From contig SCFE01000097.1 of NCBI GenBank assembly GCA_004352715.1, positions 1,555,512 through 1,619,511 of the forward strand: a stretch of DNA of 64,000 nt, in the 5' to 3' direction. Of the stretch, positions 34,476-46,260 are shown in pieces (the first letter of the stretch is position 1; the number at the start of each line of letters is the position of its first letter). The notes under the pieces were generated by a model. That model was given only the letters and a program-made list of their open reading frames with translations, had not been told where the DNA came from and did no database searches. Source of the DNA: Hofstenia miamia. Its lineage: Eukaryota > Xenacoelomorpha > Acoela. A program made the translations under genes and the position numbers.

Positions 34476-34542
<67 letters not shown>
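34476..34542. repeat. (ATT)n microsatellite at LINE 5' junction
   Basis: About 22 uninterrupted ATT units. Frames reading through as Ile, Leu or Asn runs are artefacts. Confidence 0.97.
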
Positions 34543-34544
<2 letters not shown>

Positions 34545-35210
34545 AGTTTTTTCTAGCTATATCACGTTTCATTTGGGAATTGTAATGATAAAATCTATTG
34601 TTATAGATCGATCGATTATTTATCGAATAAATTTATTTTCGTGAGAAATAATACAATAAGCGTTTTAACCATTTTACGTGCATAAACAAAAGATTCGGTG
34701 ATTGACGTGAATGACAGATGGCCGCAATCAATTGACCGGAAAGTTTAATCAGTCTTAAATCGGTACTCAATTTGGCCTTTGATTGACGGATGTGATCGAC
34801 AAAAACTTAGATTGATATCAATGACAAGCATGCCTACTTAAAATCTGAATCTGTAGAACTCATTTCAACCTACAAAGATTGAATCTATGTAATGATTTAA
34901 AGTGTCTTGCTTGTCAAATTCCTTGAAATCGAATGTAGAATAAGGGTCAGCTGTGTGGGATGTTTACTATTATTTACGATTAGTATTATTGACAATTTTA
35001 CAATGTACTTCAAAGTCTACTAATTGATTTATAAAAAAACAAATAAAACGGTCAAAATATAACTTCGCAAAAGAAGTACAAAAACCTATTTCAATGGGTC
35101 TATATTAGGACTACTGAATCTGAAGCTAATTTGAATTTCGGTATTTGCATATTAATAGGATCGCTTATGCAACATTTCAATCCTAAAAAGTTCAGTTTTT
35201 TCCTTCGAAA

Positions 35211-35588
35211 TAGTGCTGGGCGCCAGCTGGCTAAGCAGCCGGAAAATTTAGACGGCTGAGCCGATTGATAACTAAAACTATATCCAGACAAACAAAATGT
35301 GCCATAAAAAGGAAACCGCATTTAATGTCTTTGATGTGGTAGTGACGTTTAACATTAATTAGGTTATGTCTTATTAAACAGATTGCCTGTAAGGGCATGA
35401 GGAACCGTTTTGGAGATAGATTGTTTCACAATACTGCTTGCATCATATACGGTTTTTTACAGGGCTATAGGCCTTATAGGGTTTCTGTATGGAGTATAAT
35501 ACAGTTCATACCAGTTCTATAGATGTCTCTTAGCCTTATCGGGTCTGCGGCGCCAATAGCAGTCGCCTGACGGCGGCGCCCACCTCTA
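35211..35588. mobile_element. hAT-type non-autonomous element
   Basis: TAGTGCTGGGCGCC at the left and GGCGCCCACCTCTA at the right are inverted ends with two mismatches. The flanks CTTCGAAA (35203-35210) and CTTTGAAA (35589-35596) agree at 7 of 8 bases, consistent with a hAT target duplication. The 378-bp body has a second GC-rich block next to the right end (CAGTCGCCTGACGGCGG). Non-coding. Confidence 0.75.
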
Positions 35589-35641
35589 CTTTGAAAAATA
35601 ATTATTGAGTGGTTAACAGTTAGAACCTGTTTACATGTTTT

Positions 35642-37322
35642 CTACGTGGACACAGTTTGGGGTACTTTTTGTACACCACAGATATTAATGAATATTGCAA
35701 CAAGGCTATGGCTTAAATAAGTATAAGAAAGATGTGTGTGTTGCACAAAAGAGTTTCACTGATATTCCACTTTGCTAGTTTCTTTTGAGGGCGTAACATT
35801 ACTATGCCCGGCCATCTTCGCTATAATAAGCGACTCATTGCGTCTAACACAATTTACGTGGGCATGACCAAGTTTGTAAGCTGGCCAGGATGTCAAGAGC
35901 AGAATGCAGTCCTACCCGACCCCGATGGGCCACAGACTGAATGAGCCTGAAAAAAACTATTTATGCGGGTTGTGGGTCGGGCCAAAAATGAATGAGCTCC
36001 AGGCTGAAGTGTGGGCCATACATATTAATTTCAATTAATATTATCCGTTTATTCTGCAGCTTGTATTCAATAAACTGCTGCAGGCTATTAATAGTTTTGT
36101 GTTGATTTTGTTGTGTTCCATACAATTTCTGCTTCACGATTTACAAAACACTACCGTTCGTTTCCAACCTTTGGTATAGAAAAGAAATGTCTACAAATGA
36201 ATGTAGATTATAAGCAAAATGAGCATAATCTTAAAATTATGTTATTTCTTTTTTTACTCAGAAACAAATATAACCATTAACTGCGAATATTAAGTTATTG
36301 ACTATTTTCAGGATTTGCTAGAATTTATCTCAAACAATATAGACATGCCTTGGATAAATGACAAGAAATAGGTACGTCAGATTAATCTTTCAACAGATTA
36401 TAATGTAATCTAAGAATAAAAATCATAAAAACACCATAAAATCCCAAAACTATAGTTGATTTTTAATTGTAAGTGTGACAGTGTCGCTTGTTTTCATTTG
36501 TTATGGTTCTGATAATGATAGTTCCAGTAGTTCTAAGATGGTGTCAAGAAATACAATGACATTTTTCAATTATTTTTAGAATTCTCTGGCATAATATATT
36601 CTAAAATTAGTTTGGTATTCTATTATAGCTTTGGAAATGTAGGAAGACATTTCGTAACCTCTTTGCCAAATTGCACTGATCATAAACAGTGCAAATGCAA
36701 AATATGTTAATTATATGGCTATCAGTAATTCTGTTTTTAATCCTTACCTCTATCTTAATCGTATCTAACTATTGAGCAGAATTTAGGCGTTGAAACACGT
36801 CGCGGCCCAGGCCACACCCAATCCATAGTTGCAGCACAGGGAATACCAGGCTAGATTTGTGTCATTAACCTCTTTTATATGAAATACATGTATGCATTTT
36901 ACACTATTCTCATAAAGCAAAAAAGCTATTTCATTTTCAAAATGCAGTATAATTGTTGAATATCCGTCTACAATAAAATGCCCCCAAAGTTTTATTCATT
37001 TCGGAGCATTAGTAGATATAATTTGTGGTGAACTATGCCATGTTGGGAAAAGCCATTGAAAAGGTTCTATCAATAAATGTTTTATCGGACAGTGAAAAGC
37101 TTCAATTTTGTTATAATATTTGTCGATTACCAAGGTCTACTATATAGAAAGCCGTGAGGTCGGTCATTCTAGAATACGTTCCTAGTCAAGGCTATCCACT
37201 TATACAGTTTAAGTTTTGAGTACTGCGTAGCTCACGTTATTTTTCAAGATGCAAGTATCAAATGATTGAGGCTGAATATCTGGGGTACAAAAAGTACCCC
37301 CCCCCAAACAGTGTTTACGTAG
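35642..37322. repeat. possible inverted-repeat element bounded by GGGGTAC palindromes
   Basis: The left end reads CTACGTGGACACAGTTTGGG then GTAC-TTTTT-GTAC. The complement of the right end reads CTACGTAAACACTGTTTGGG, then a C/G run and GTAC-TTTTT-GTAC. The two ends therefore form about 35-bp inverted repeats around 1.68 kb. No transposase reading frame was recognised inside, and no target duplication was confirmed. A third copy of the terminal motif is at 37465-37495. Confidence 0.4.
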
Positions 37323-37464
37323 TATACAACAATATTTCAGGTAATTGTGCTCAAATTTTGTTGAAACTTTTAAATATGGTATTTCTATGTTTTTCATGAA
37401 GAGTCAATAAATATCAGCAAGTTTCATTTAAATCTTTTAAAACTATTAAAGTATTAAGAGCTCT

Positions 37465-37495
37465 GGGGTACAAAAAGTACCCCAAACCGTCTTTA
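37465..37495 (+). repeat. GGGGTAC-AAAAA-GTACCCC perfect palindromic hairpin
   Basis: A 7-bp perfect stem around A5 (37465-37483), followed by AAACCGTCTTTAACTG, similar to the right end of the element at 35642-37322. Confidence 0.8.
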
Positions 37496-38476
37496 ACTGT
37501 TAAGTTGTGCAGTTTTGTTGAATTTTTCAAAATTTTCTAAACAGTTGATTTTGCCTGAAATTTTCATAGAATAAAAGGAAGTCCACCTATTCTTCAAGGG
37601 TTCTATTTTGTACTGCATGACAAATCCTTCTCTATATATGGCGTTTGAGATCTTCCTTATTCTCTGTAATTGAACAATATATAGCAGCGCTTAGAAATTA
37701 TTTCTGCTAATAAACATTAACGATTATGAAAAAATTGTACAAAATATATCGATGTATTCTTTAGAAACACCAGGAATGAATCATAATAAAAGGTGAAAAG
37801 TATTTGGTGTCAATTCTAAGAAATATTCAAAACAAACTTTCCAATAAAAGTCGTTCAAGTAATACTTCATCATTTTCTAAACTTATTTTATATTAAAAAG
37901 GTAATTTAAATGACAATCTTATAGCTTCACTTAAAAACCAATTTTGTACACACATAAATTTATAAAACACTTGTTAAATATTTATTTCGTTCACTGCGAG
38001 CTCAGTTTATTTAAAACTAGTTTCTCTTTATTAAATATAAATCAAAGCAACCAACTTCGTATTTATTAAATACAAGTTTGTTGCCGACCATGTGTTGCAT
38101 TTAAATTCTAATATCAATATATTTTACATTTGCTTCAGTTGTCAAATAGATTTACCTCTTTAATAAAATTAATGAGACAATAATTTGGCAGAGATTGCTT
38201 TGGCTCTTTTTATTATCTATATGAAATTGCATTGTGTTGACTTAATAAAACTCAATTGAATACATGGATGGTTTTTATTTTCCTAATGCTAATCTTCCCT
38301 AAACATTAAAAGCTATGAAGTCCAACACTCAATTTATGAGTTCGTTAATGTTTGAAGTTTTCGAAATGCTGACGTTCCCACTTGATGTATAGGCTTTGAT
38401 AGTTAAATTTTGTGGATTTTATCAATTAGCAAGATAAGTAGCTTCACACTGTTATAGCACATATAACACAAGTTTC

Positions 38477-38479
<3 letters not shown>

Positions 38480-38511
<32 letters not shown>
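38480..38511. repeat. (TA)n microsatellite
   Basis: Uninterrupted AT dinucleotides. Confidence 0.95.
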
Positions 38512-38513
<2 letters not shown>

Positions 38514-39458
38514 AAGGCACCACGATATAATTTATGTTTAAAAAACAGAGCCAATAACAAATTCTTGCAATTTAAACAATAAATTGTAAAACTTTTATGT
38601 GAGTACATTGTGCACACTCATATTGAAATTGCGTCACAAAGCGCATTATTTTGTGCTCGATTCTTTAATGTTGTTTTCAATCATTGGTATTAGATGACCA
38701 TCCCAAGCGACGTCATTCATTTAATAATGTTGTGAAGAAAACCAAAACGATTAAGCAATTCTTGTCCAGAATGTTTGAAAATATGAGAAATAATACAATA
38801 GTTTATTAAAGTGTTACTAACGAAAATTTAAATGAATGCAAATTTGACCTTGAAAGAATTATCACATTTTTCTTGTTTTTTGTTAAATGATATTCTGCAC
38901 TATAAAATATGACTAAGAACTAATAGTAAACAAAACTTTGATGCTTGTAGATAATGCTCAAATTGTACAAAAGAATCATGGGAAAATTAGATGCGTGTAT
39001 AGACAGTAATTTCTGTGAACATATATATTATTGAAATATTAAGAATAGTAAAAGCATTATCATAAACATCGGAGCAGGATTAAAATTATAATTTTGATTT
39101 TGTTCTCAAAATCAATTCTATATTGAGAATTAAAATTTCGAGTGAACTTTCTTCAGACGTATGTTTATTAACAAAATTGAGCCAACTGACAGAAAATATA
39201 TGCATAGTTCTGCACAATCACGATTCAAACTTCCCTCCTTGGAATAAAGACATTGCTCTATTCCTTTTGAAAGATTGTTTCCCATTGAGTTAAGGAAAGC
39301 GTTTCGAAGAATTGAGCACATTATTTCTTTAATAATTTCCTTTAATTTGCCAACGTTTGAAATTTTCTGTTCTCGTTAAAGAAAAAAGACCTTCGGAAAA
39401 GACACAACAAATAATCACAAGGCGTGAGATCAGAAAAACCTGTATGCGAATCTATCAC

Positions 39459-39602
39459 TCAAAAATTACCTGACAGTGACAGCTTAATCGGTGTAGTATT
39501 GATAATGCATTCTCCTACTCCTTGTAAAATACGGATAACTTGATCATTTAGTTGGAAAACAGTTCTGCTGTTGATATTAACCATAACCCGCCCGCCATTC
39601 AT
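39459..39602 (-). other. short open segment of unknown nature, 47 codons
   Basis: The ATG directly after an in-frame TAA opens 47 codons ending SLSGNF and a stop. The segment VNINSRTVFQLNDQVIRIL, and later PIKLSLSG, resemble a second segment near 55.06-55.13 kb that ends SIKLAVSG. In both, the Gly codon overlaps a GTAA. It could be a small exon, a decayed repeat or chance. No family recognised. Confidence 0.2.
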
Positions 39603-40621
39603 TTAAAGTACAAACCGTTTTTCAACATTTACAAAGAATTTTCTCCAAGCCTATTAGCAAATTTGAAAATCGTGAAGCACGAAGAGTAGTGTTTTGCAAG
39701 TGGGAAAATATGTGTGCAAATACCCGCCCGGGCCGCTTTAAAAGATGCGCCCCGTTGTTCGGTCGCCCGCAAAGCACTAATGGACAGGTCTATTGGGGAA
39801 CATGCTTTAATGAAATGTTGAAACTTGATGTAAATCGCATTACTTTGACTGAGGTTGCTGAAATGATTAACTATTTTTCCTTGAAAATTTCGAATTAATT
39901 TTATTTATAAGGTTTTGAGCCCATGGAAGAAACAAAGAACTTTGACTGTTTTTTGATGAGTCACAATGAGGCATTTGGATTTTTTTCTAGTATCATGAAA
40001 AATTTTCAAAAAGTTTAAGGTTAATATCAATGAATAGTCAATTCAATTAATATTGTTATTCCAAAAAAATATTAATTTATATTTTAATGGTTGATATTGA
40101 TATATCCCATTATTAAATTTAAAAAGCATAACACTAAATTTGGTCAACACACGGCTCTCTCCAAATCTAGTACCGGTATCTAGTGTTACTAATTTAAACA
40201 ACTCGTGAACTGATAACATAAACAAGGGTAATCTAATCAAATGGTCAAAGGGTTGATTTGATTATATTTTATTTACATTCTCGAGTATTTATTAATCTAC
40301 TTTTGATTTATCGAAACTCAATTGAAACATGTTATTATGTTAGTATTATCAAGCAAACGTTACAGCACCAAATTTAATCCAAAAGAGCAGAACTAGTAGG
40401 GCAAGTCTTTTCATCCTAATACTTTAGATAGGAATAGTTCATGATCTTTTACAACAGTAAGCTATAAATGATGCAAATTTGTAATGACAGCAACGCAGTA
40501 ATGATGATTATTATTGATGGTGAGTGTAAAGCAAGGCTTGCAGATTAGAGAAAACTGGATGATGATGCGATAGCATATTGTCAACGTTTTTTAATAAAGA
40601 CGTAAAACGATGTTGTGCATT

Positions 40622-40789
40622 TCATACTAAAAGTGAAAAACTAAGCCGTCCAATGTGTTCGGCAAAATCAGACTGAGTAAGAATGCCATATTTGTCTAGC
40701 AGCCAATAGGTTGACAATAGACAAAATGAAAAATTTTGAAAACTCCATTGCTGAGACATCCTCGTCTTCATTGCATTGATGAAAAGCCT
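40622..40789 (-). other. candidate exon or relic preceded by a strong 3' splice-site-like sequence
   Basis: On the minus strand CTTCTAATTCTTTCTTTTG and then TTTCCCCACAG directly precede an open frame (LFINAMKTRMSQQWSF...) that stays open to a TGA at 40622. The pyrimidine-rich tract plus CAG is the best acceptor-like site I noticed upstream of mbl. The peptide is unrecognised, and a second frame is open for 39 codons. Could be a terminal exon of an unknown transcript or coincidence. Confidence 0.2.
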
Positions 40790-42736
40790 GTGGGGAAATG
40801 TTTTGTTCAAAAGAAAGAATTAGAAGGTCGATGGTTTCTTAAATGATGCATTATGTTTTTTAGAGAGGACTGGGTGAAGAAGGAGGTTGTTTCAATTTTT
40901 TATTGACGGTCTATTAATCAAAGATTATTTACTGCAGTGTCATATACAAGATGATATTAGGAGGACTACATATGTTAAAATTATGATTGGGTCAGGTCAT
41001 GTCACTTTATTTTAGCAGAAAGCGTCACCCTTAGTAATTTGAATAATATTGAAAATTGACATGCAGCTGCGAACTGCGATTTTTTGAAGAGTGGAATAGG
41101 ACAATAGGCAGGGCTTTGCAATAAATTATTCAAAAGTGAGCTTCATAACAGTTTTGGAAGCCACACAGTTAAAAAAACTAAGATTCTGATTCGAAACTGT
41201 TGAAAACTCATTAATTAAAATTAATAAATTACATCTTGATATTCAGCCCATGGCCGAGTTGTGTCAAATTTTTGAATGTGAGTCGAGTCAAAATGTTAAG
41301 AATTTTATACGGGTCCAGACACCCTTTCCTCTCAAATTGGGATAAAATAATAAATTTGTTTGTTTTTCTTAATTTAAAAATCAATAAGTGTAGGAGTGAA
41401 TGTCAATTTAGGGGACTAGAACCTGCCATTCAACGAGGAAAATGACATTAAAACATAAAAATAGATGACTTTCGAGTATTCTATTCCCCACAACATCAAT
41501 TTTTTTGTCATATTTAATGAAACAAAAATTTTCCATTGTTGTCAGCAAATGTTTAGATGTCTTCTTGGACATGTCATCATCTCCAATTTTCTCCAAGAAT
41601 AGAACCATGAGTCATACTTTTGTAAATGCATGTTGGGACATTGGGCCTCCCTCGCCATTGAAAAATCATGGATGCCAGTCTGGGTTTCTAATATAGTTTT
41701 TTTTTCGATTCGATTTGATCAGAATTGATTCTCAAATGCCATATCACTGGCAGTACAGGGTAGTAACTGTCTTAAATTTATATCAAAGACTTTTGAATAT
41801 AGGCCCACAGTCAACATAGAATCCAAAAATACTAAGCGGATTCAGTCAAACGCGTTTCAATATCTTTATTATTTATAAACTAGGAAACTGCCTGCGCTAT
41901 TCACAGTGATTTCAATGGACTGTATTAAATATTTAATAGATGAAAAAACTTCAAACAACCCATAAGTTGTGTTTTAATATTTTAGGAACGAAATAAGTAA
42001 TAAATGTGATCATCATACATTGGTAGAAAGATTTTTATTCACAATTTTAGAATATCACACTCCTTAATTAACCATTTCATATTATAAGCACATTCAAAGC
42101 ATGGTAACACCTAATGCAAGAGAGTGTATAGAATCACAACAAAATCGAATCCATTACAGTAGGAGTATAGACATATTAAGTATATATTAAGTAAGCCATG
42201 CTAAGTTGTTGTAATTTTGCCTGAAAATGGCAGAGCAGAAAATAAATTAGTAAATTAGTTATGCTTAAGCAATTCTCGTTTTCGATCGCTGTATATCCAA
42301 TGTTTAATTGTTTGAAGTATCCTTGTAATTAGTATATTCAAATAAATAACAAATGAATTTCAAAATTCATCAGAAGGAATAATAAAAAACCAATTATCAA
42401 GTTGCCAGAACAAGTCATTAATAAAAAAATAGTATCATGTACTACAAGACATAAAAGAGACAGTGGAAAAGTCAAAGCACATTCATTTCAAAATCGTTTA
42501 AAATATTGATCATATGTATTTTAGCAAACTCATACCCCATCTTACGCTTCCACGGATATTGCTGCAAACGGAAGTGGGGGATATTGTTAATATTTTATTT
42601 CGAGGGATTATAGGCTGTGTTCAACGAACCGTCATACACATCATGGAGAGTAAATAAACACGATAAAACTGGCCACCCAGAATAAATCAGCAATTCATAT
42701 TGTTTGTAAATTTAATTATATATTTAATTATATAAA

Positions 42737-42743
<7 letters not shown>

Positions 42744-42784
<41 letters not shown>
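42744..42784. repeat. (TA)n microsatellite
   Basis: About 20 AT units. Confidence 0.95.
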
Positions 42785-42786
<2 letters not shown>

Positions 42787-43203
42787 AAAATATAGACACT
42801 AAAGCTCAATCCTTAACCATATCATTGTTGAATTTATACTTCTGGATGCCAGTTCATGCAAGTAATCCAGGCGCGTACCTAGCAATTTATAAGAGGGGGA
42901 GGGGTCGGATTTTTCTGAAAAGGGCATTTTTATTCTTTTTTTTACAAAAAATGAAAAAGTTATTTTTCTAGTGATATGTATATTAACAGTCATGGTTCAG
43001 TAATGTAATACATATAATATAAAATATGAAAATTTTATAACACCACGCACGTGGAATAACAAATATGATTTACAATATTTGTTTACCATATAAAATACAG
43101 TAAATGTAACAAGAATATAATTATAAAATGTAATCAGAATTAATTTAAAAATTCACAGAATGACAAGTTTCTAGGTAATTACTATTATGTACAACATGTA
43201 TTA

Positions 43204-44791
43204 TAGTTGGCTGCAAAAAAAATGAGACTAGAAAAAAGGCATATTACTTTTGAACTACTGAACGTAACAACTCAAGAAAGGTACGATTTTAAAGATACAT
43301 TAAAGGACTATAAGTAAAAAGCATCAAAGTCTAATTTTTTTTCCTCCTGTAGAAATAACTTCATTCAAACGAACTGAAACTGATTTCATTAAATTGGACT
43401 TCATTTCAGATGTCAAAATGTGTTGACTTTCTTGAATTTTTTCTTTTAAATCTGATATATTTTTCGGATTTTTCTTCTTAATATCTGCCACACGTTTTCG
43501 ATTGGAGAAAGATCAGCAGAACTTGGTGGCCATTGCAAAAACTGGATATTATTTTCAGAAAACCAATTTNNNNNNNNNNNNNNNNNNNNNNNNNNNNNNN
43601 NNNNNNNNNNNNNNNNNNNNNNNNNNNNNNNNNNNNNNNNNNNNNNNNNNNNNNNNNNNNNNNNNNNNNNNNNNNNNNNNNNNNNNNNNNNNNNNNNNNN
43701 NNNNNNNNNNNNNNNNNNNNNNNNNNNNNNNNNNNNNNNNNNNNNNNNNNNNNNNNNNNNNNNNNNNNNNNNNNNNNNNNNNNNNNNNNNNNNNNNNNNN
43801 NNNNNNNNNNNNNNNNNNNNNNNNNNNNNNNNNNNNNNNNNNNNNNNNNNNNNNNNNNNNNNNNNNNNNNNNNNNNNNNNNNNNNNNNNNNNNNNNNNNN
43901 NNNNNNNNNNNNNNNNNNNNNNNNNNNNNNNNNNNNNNNNNNNNNNNNNNNNNNNNNNNNNNNNNNNNNNNNNNNNNNNNNNNNNNNNNNNNNNNNNNNN
44001 NNNNNNNNNNNNNNNNNNNNNNNNNNNNNNNNNNNNNNNNNNNNNNNNNNNNNNNNNNNNNNNNNNNNNNNNNNNNNNNNNNNNNNNNNNNNNNNNNNNN
44101 NNNNNNNNNNNNNNNNNNNNNNNNNNNNNNNNNNNNNNNNNNNNNNNNNNNNNNNNNNNNNNNNNNNNNNNNNNNNNNNNNNNNNNNNNNNNNNNNNNNN
44201 NNNNNNNNNNNNNNNNNNNNNNNNNNNNNNNNNNNNNNNNNNNNNNNNNNNNNNNNNNNNNNNNNNNNNNNNNNNNNNNNNNNNNNNNNNNNNNNNNNNN
44301 NNNNNNNNNNNNNNNNNNNNNNNNNNNNNNNNNNNNNNNNNNNNNNNNNNNNNNNNNNNNNNNNNNNNNNNNNNNNNNNNNNNNNNNNNNNNNNNNNNNN
44401 NNNNNNNNNNNNNNNNNNNNNNNNNNNNNNNNNNNNNNNNNNNNNNNNNNNNNNNNNNNNNNNNNNNNNNNNNNNNNNNNNNNNNNNNNNGAATTTTTTT
44501 CAGATTTCGAAAATTTGCAATGTCGCAAAGGCGTTTTCAAGCTGTTTCAACGTTTCCATTCCGAAGAAATCAAGTAGAAACTTTGCAAAGCAAAACAATT
44601 TGTTTGGTAAGTGTTTTCAATTAATTACGAAGTACCAGTTTAATTAATTAACTTTTTTGTTTAACCATTTTAAAGTTCACAAAATCATCGTTGTCTTTTA
44701 TTTTTATAGTTTTCCTCTAAAACGTCTCAATACGTTTCCACAAAGCGTTAAAAAAATAGGTGTTCAGTCTCATTTTTTTTGCAGCCAACTA
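43204..44791 (-). mobile_element. Tc1-like transposon, nested, with 921-bp assembly gap
   Basis: Near-perfect inverted ends (TAGTTGGCTGCAAAAAAAAT followed by GAGACT, repeated in complement at the right) are flanked by TA on both sides (43202-43203 and 44792-44793), the Tc1/mariner target duplication. Ns fill 43570-44490. Transposase termini are read on the minus strand on both sides of the gap. The identity of the ends suggests a fairly recent insertion. Confidence 0.9.
43324..44540 (-). pseudogene. Tc1-like transposase, N- and C-terminal parts either side of gap
   Basis: Left of the gap the minus strand encodes FLQWPPSSADLSPIENVWQI, the third catalytic (Glu) block of Tc1-type DDE transposases (W-P-x-x-S-x-D-L-x-P-I-E-N-x-W). 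The 3' continuation NPKNISDLKEKIQESQ to the stop at 43326-43324 is in a different frame, so there is a frameshift near 43460-43470 in the AAGAAGAAAAAT run. Right of the gap the frame has KTPLRHCKFSKSEKN, with upstream in-frame stops in alternative frames. Because the centre is Ns, activity cannot be judged, but the frameshift argues against it. Confidence 0.75.
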
Positions 44792-45933
44792 TACAAATAG
44801 AAAAGTTAGTCAATTACAGACAGTCCACTCAGTCAATTTAGGCACACAAATAAATTCAAATAGAGTGTATTGCGACAAACATTTTACATTATATTTTGAA
44901 CATACTTGCAAAACAGTTCATTAAATGTTACTATTATAAAAGTTTTTTCATATGGAAGCAGGGTAAAAAAAGTTTTGACAAAATTATCATAATTTATGGA
45001 ATGTCCCCTGTGGATGTTCATCAAAGCAAGTGATGTCAACCATCAACCATTTATTAGGGGTGTAACTTTAATTCCAAAAAGGGGGGTCGTTCGCACCCAA
45101 CGACCCCCCCTAGGTACACGCCTGTAATCCTTTAGATGTCCTTGCAAAAAGACATATACTATGAATTAATATAATATATAATACGCATACTACGTCTAAA
45201 TTTACTGCATTTGTTATGATGGTAAAATATAATACAGAAACATATCGTTAAAACTTTGATAATACATGTATATTCTAATCGGAAGCTAGTTACTTTTAAA
45301 TTCATGCAGCATAATTAAGTTAGTATGCACTCATGAATTAATTGAAGGAAACTGTAAATTGAAGGAAAACTTCAGACGTACCTGTTAGTCACAAATTAGC
45401 AAAAGTGATATTCCCCGATATAAAGTTTACACAAAATATTGTAACGATTGATAAGCGTGTCTGCAACAAAATAATTCCATATAAACAATTTAAGAGGCCA
45501 ATATCTAAAACAATTTAAACGCAAAGTACAGTCTTAATCCAGAAAGAAATCTCGTATTCCCAGATGGATTTCACGTCAAAAGAAAGCAATTAAAACACAT
45601 GCAACTGTACCGTTATGCCAATGCATAATAAAATTATTCTTACACCAGCTAAGTACTTGTTTAACTCATGATTTCATATCGTTTCTCAAATTCTACTATA
45701 ATTCAATGATGAAGTAGAATATTTCTTATTTTTTTCAAATTCACAATAATATATTTCTCCATAGTCGATTATAGGTTCTTATCGTTTTTAAAATCAAATA
45801 TCAGAAATGCAATCAGCTAGATGTTTTAATGTCAGGTCAATAGGTCACCAGGTGAGAAAATTTTTTTCAAATATGACTTTGTATCCTGGCGAGAAATCGG
45901 CTGCAATGAAGACTTATTACTTTATCAAATCAT

Positions 45934-46260
45934 TTGGCAGAGTTGCACATACATGTATTTCATATAATTATCCTCAATGAATTGTTGACATTTGTAGGAG
46001 ACGAAGACCTCTTGAGACTATTTCGTACATACGTAATGAGAAAAACAAAATATGTTCTATTAGTGGAACAGTATAAAAGAATTAACGTCACAAGTGGAAT
46101 TCCTCAAGTAGATGTCTAGACCCACTCTTATTCAACAACCTAAGAAATTATGTACCTTAAAAGAAGTAATCTAGTCAACTCAAACTGTTCGCGGTTGGCT
46201 CAAAAATGATGTTTAGGAATCAAGCCACTTTACAGGTAATAAATTTGCAAAGTTAACAAC
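45934..46260 (+). pseudogene. non-LTR retrotransposon reverse-transcriptase remnant
   Basis: VGDEDLLRLFRTYVMRKTKY followed by RINVTSGIPQ matches the stretch leading into the S-G-[IV]-P-Q-G-S motif of Jockey/CR1-type reverse transcriptases. After a frameshift, LDPLLFNNLRNYV follows as the expected L-G-P-L-L-F-N-I-Y-I-N-D segment. The catalytic FADD box is not recognisable. Short, 5'- and 3'-truncated and stop-bearing. Confidence 0.6.

Larger units (their letters stand above)
42868..45124. mobile_element. older inverted-repeat DNA element hosting a nested Tc1
   Basis: CAGGCGCGTACCTAG at 42868 and CTAGGTACACGCCTG ending at 45124 are 15-bp inverted ends with one mismatch pair, each followed inward by a G/C-run block with GGGGTCG. 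TAATC precedes the left end and follows the right end, suggesting a 5-bp target duplication. Removing the internal Tc1 (43204-44791) leaves about 669 bp. Superfamily not assigned. Confidence 0.6.

Noticed and set aside
34309-34644. 111-codon frame with a long Ile run, and the antisense Asn run
   Set aside because: Translation of the (ATT)n microsatellite.
43446-44647. Frames of 360-380 codons, the longest in the window
   Set aside because: Almost entirely Ns from the 921-bp gap. Only the ends encode Tc1 transposase fragments on the minus strand.
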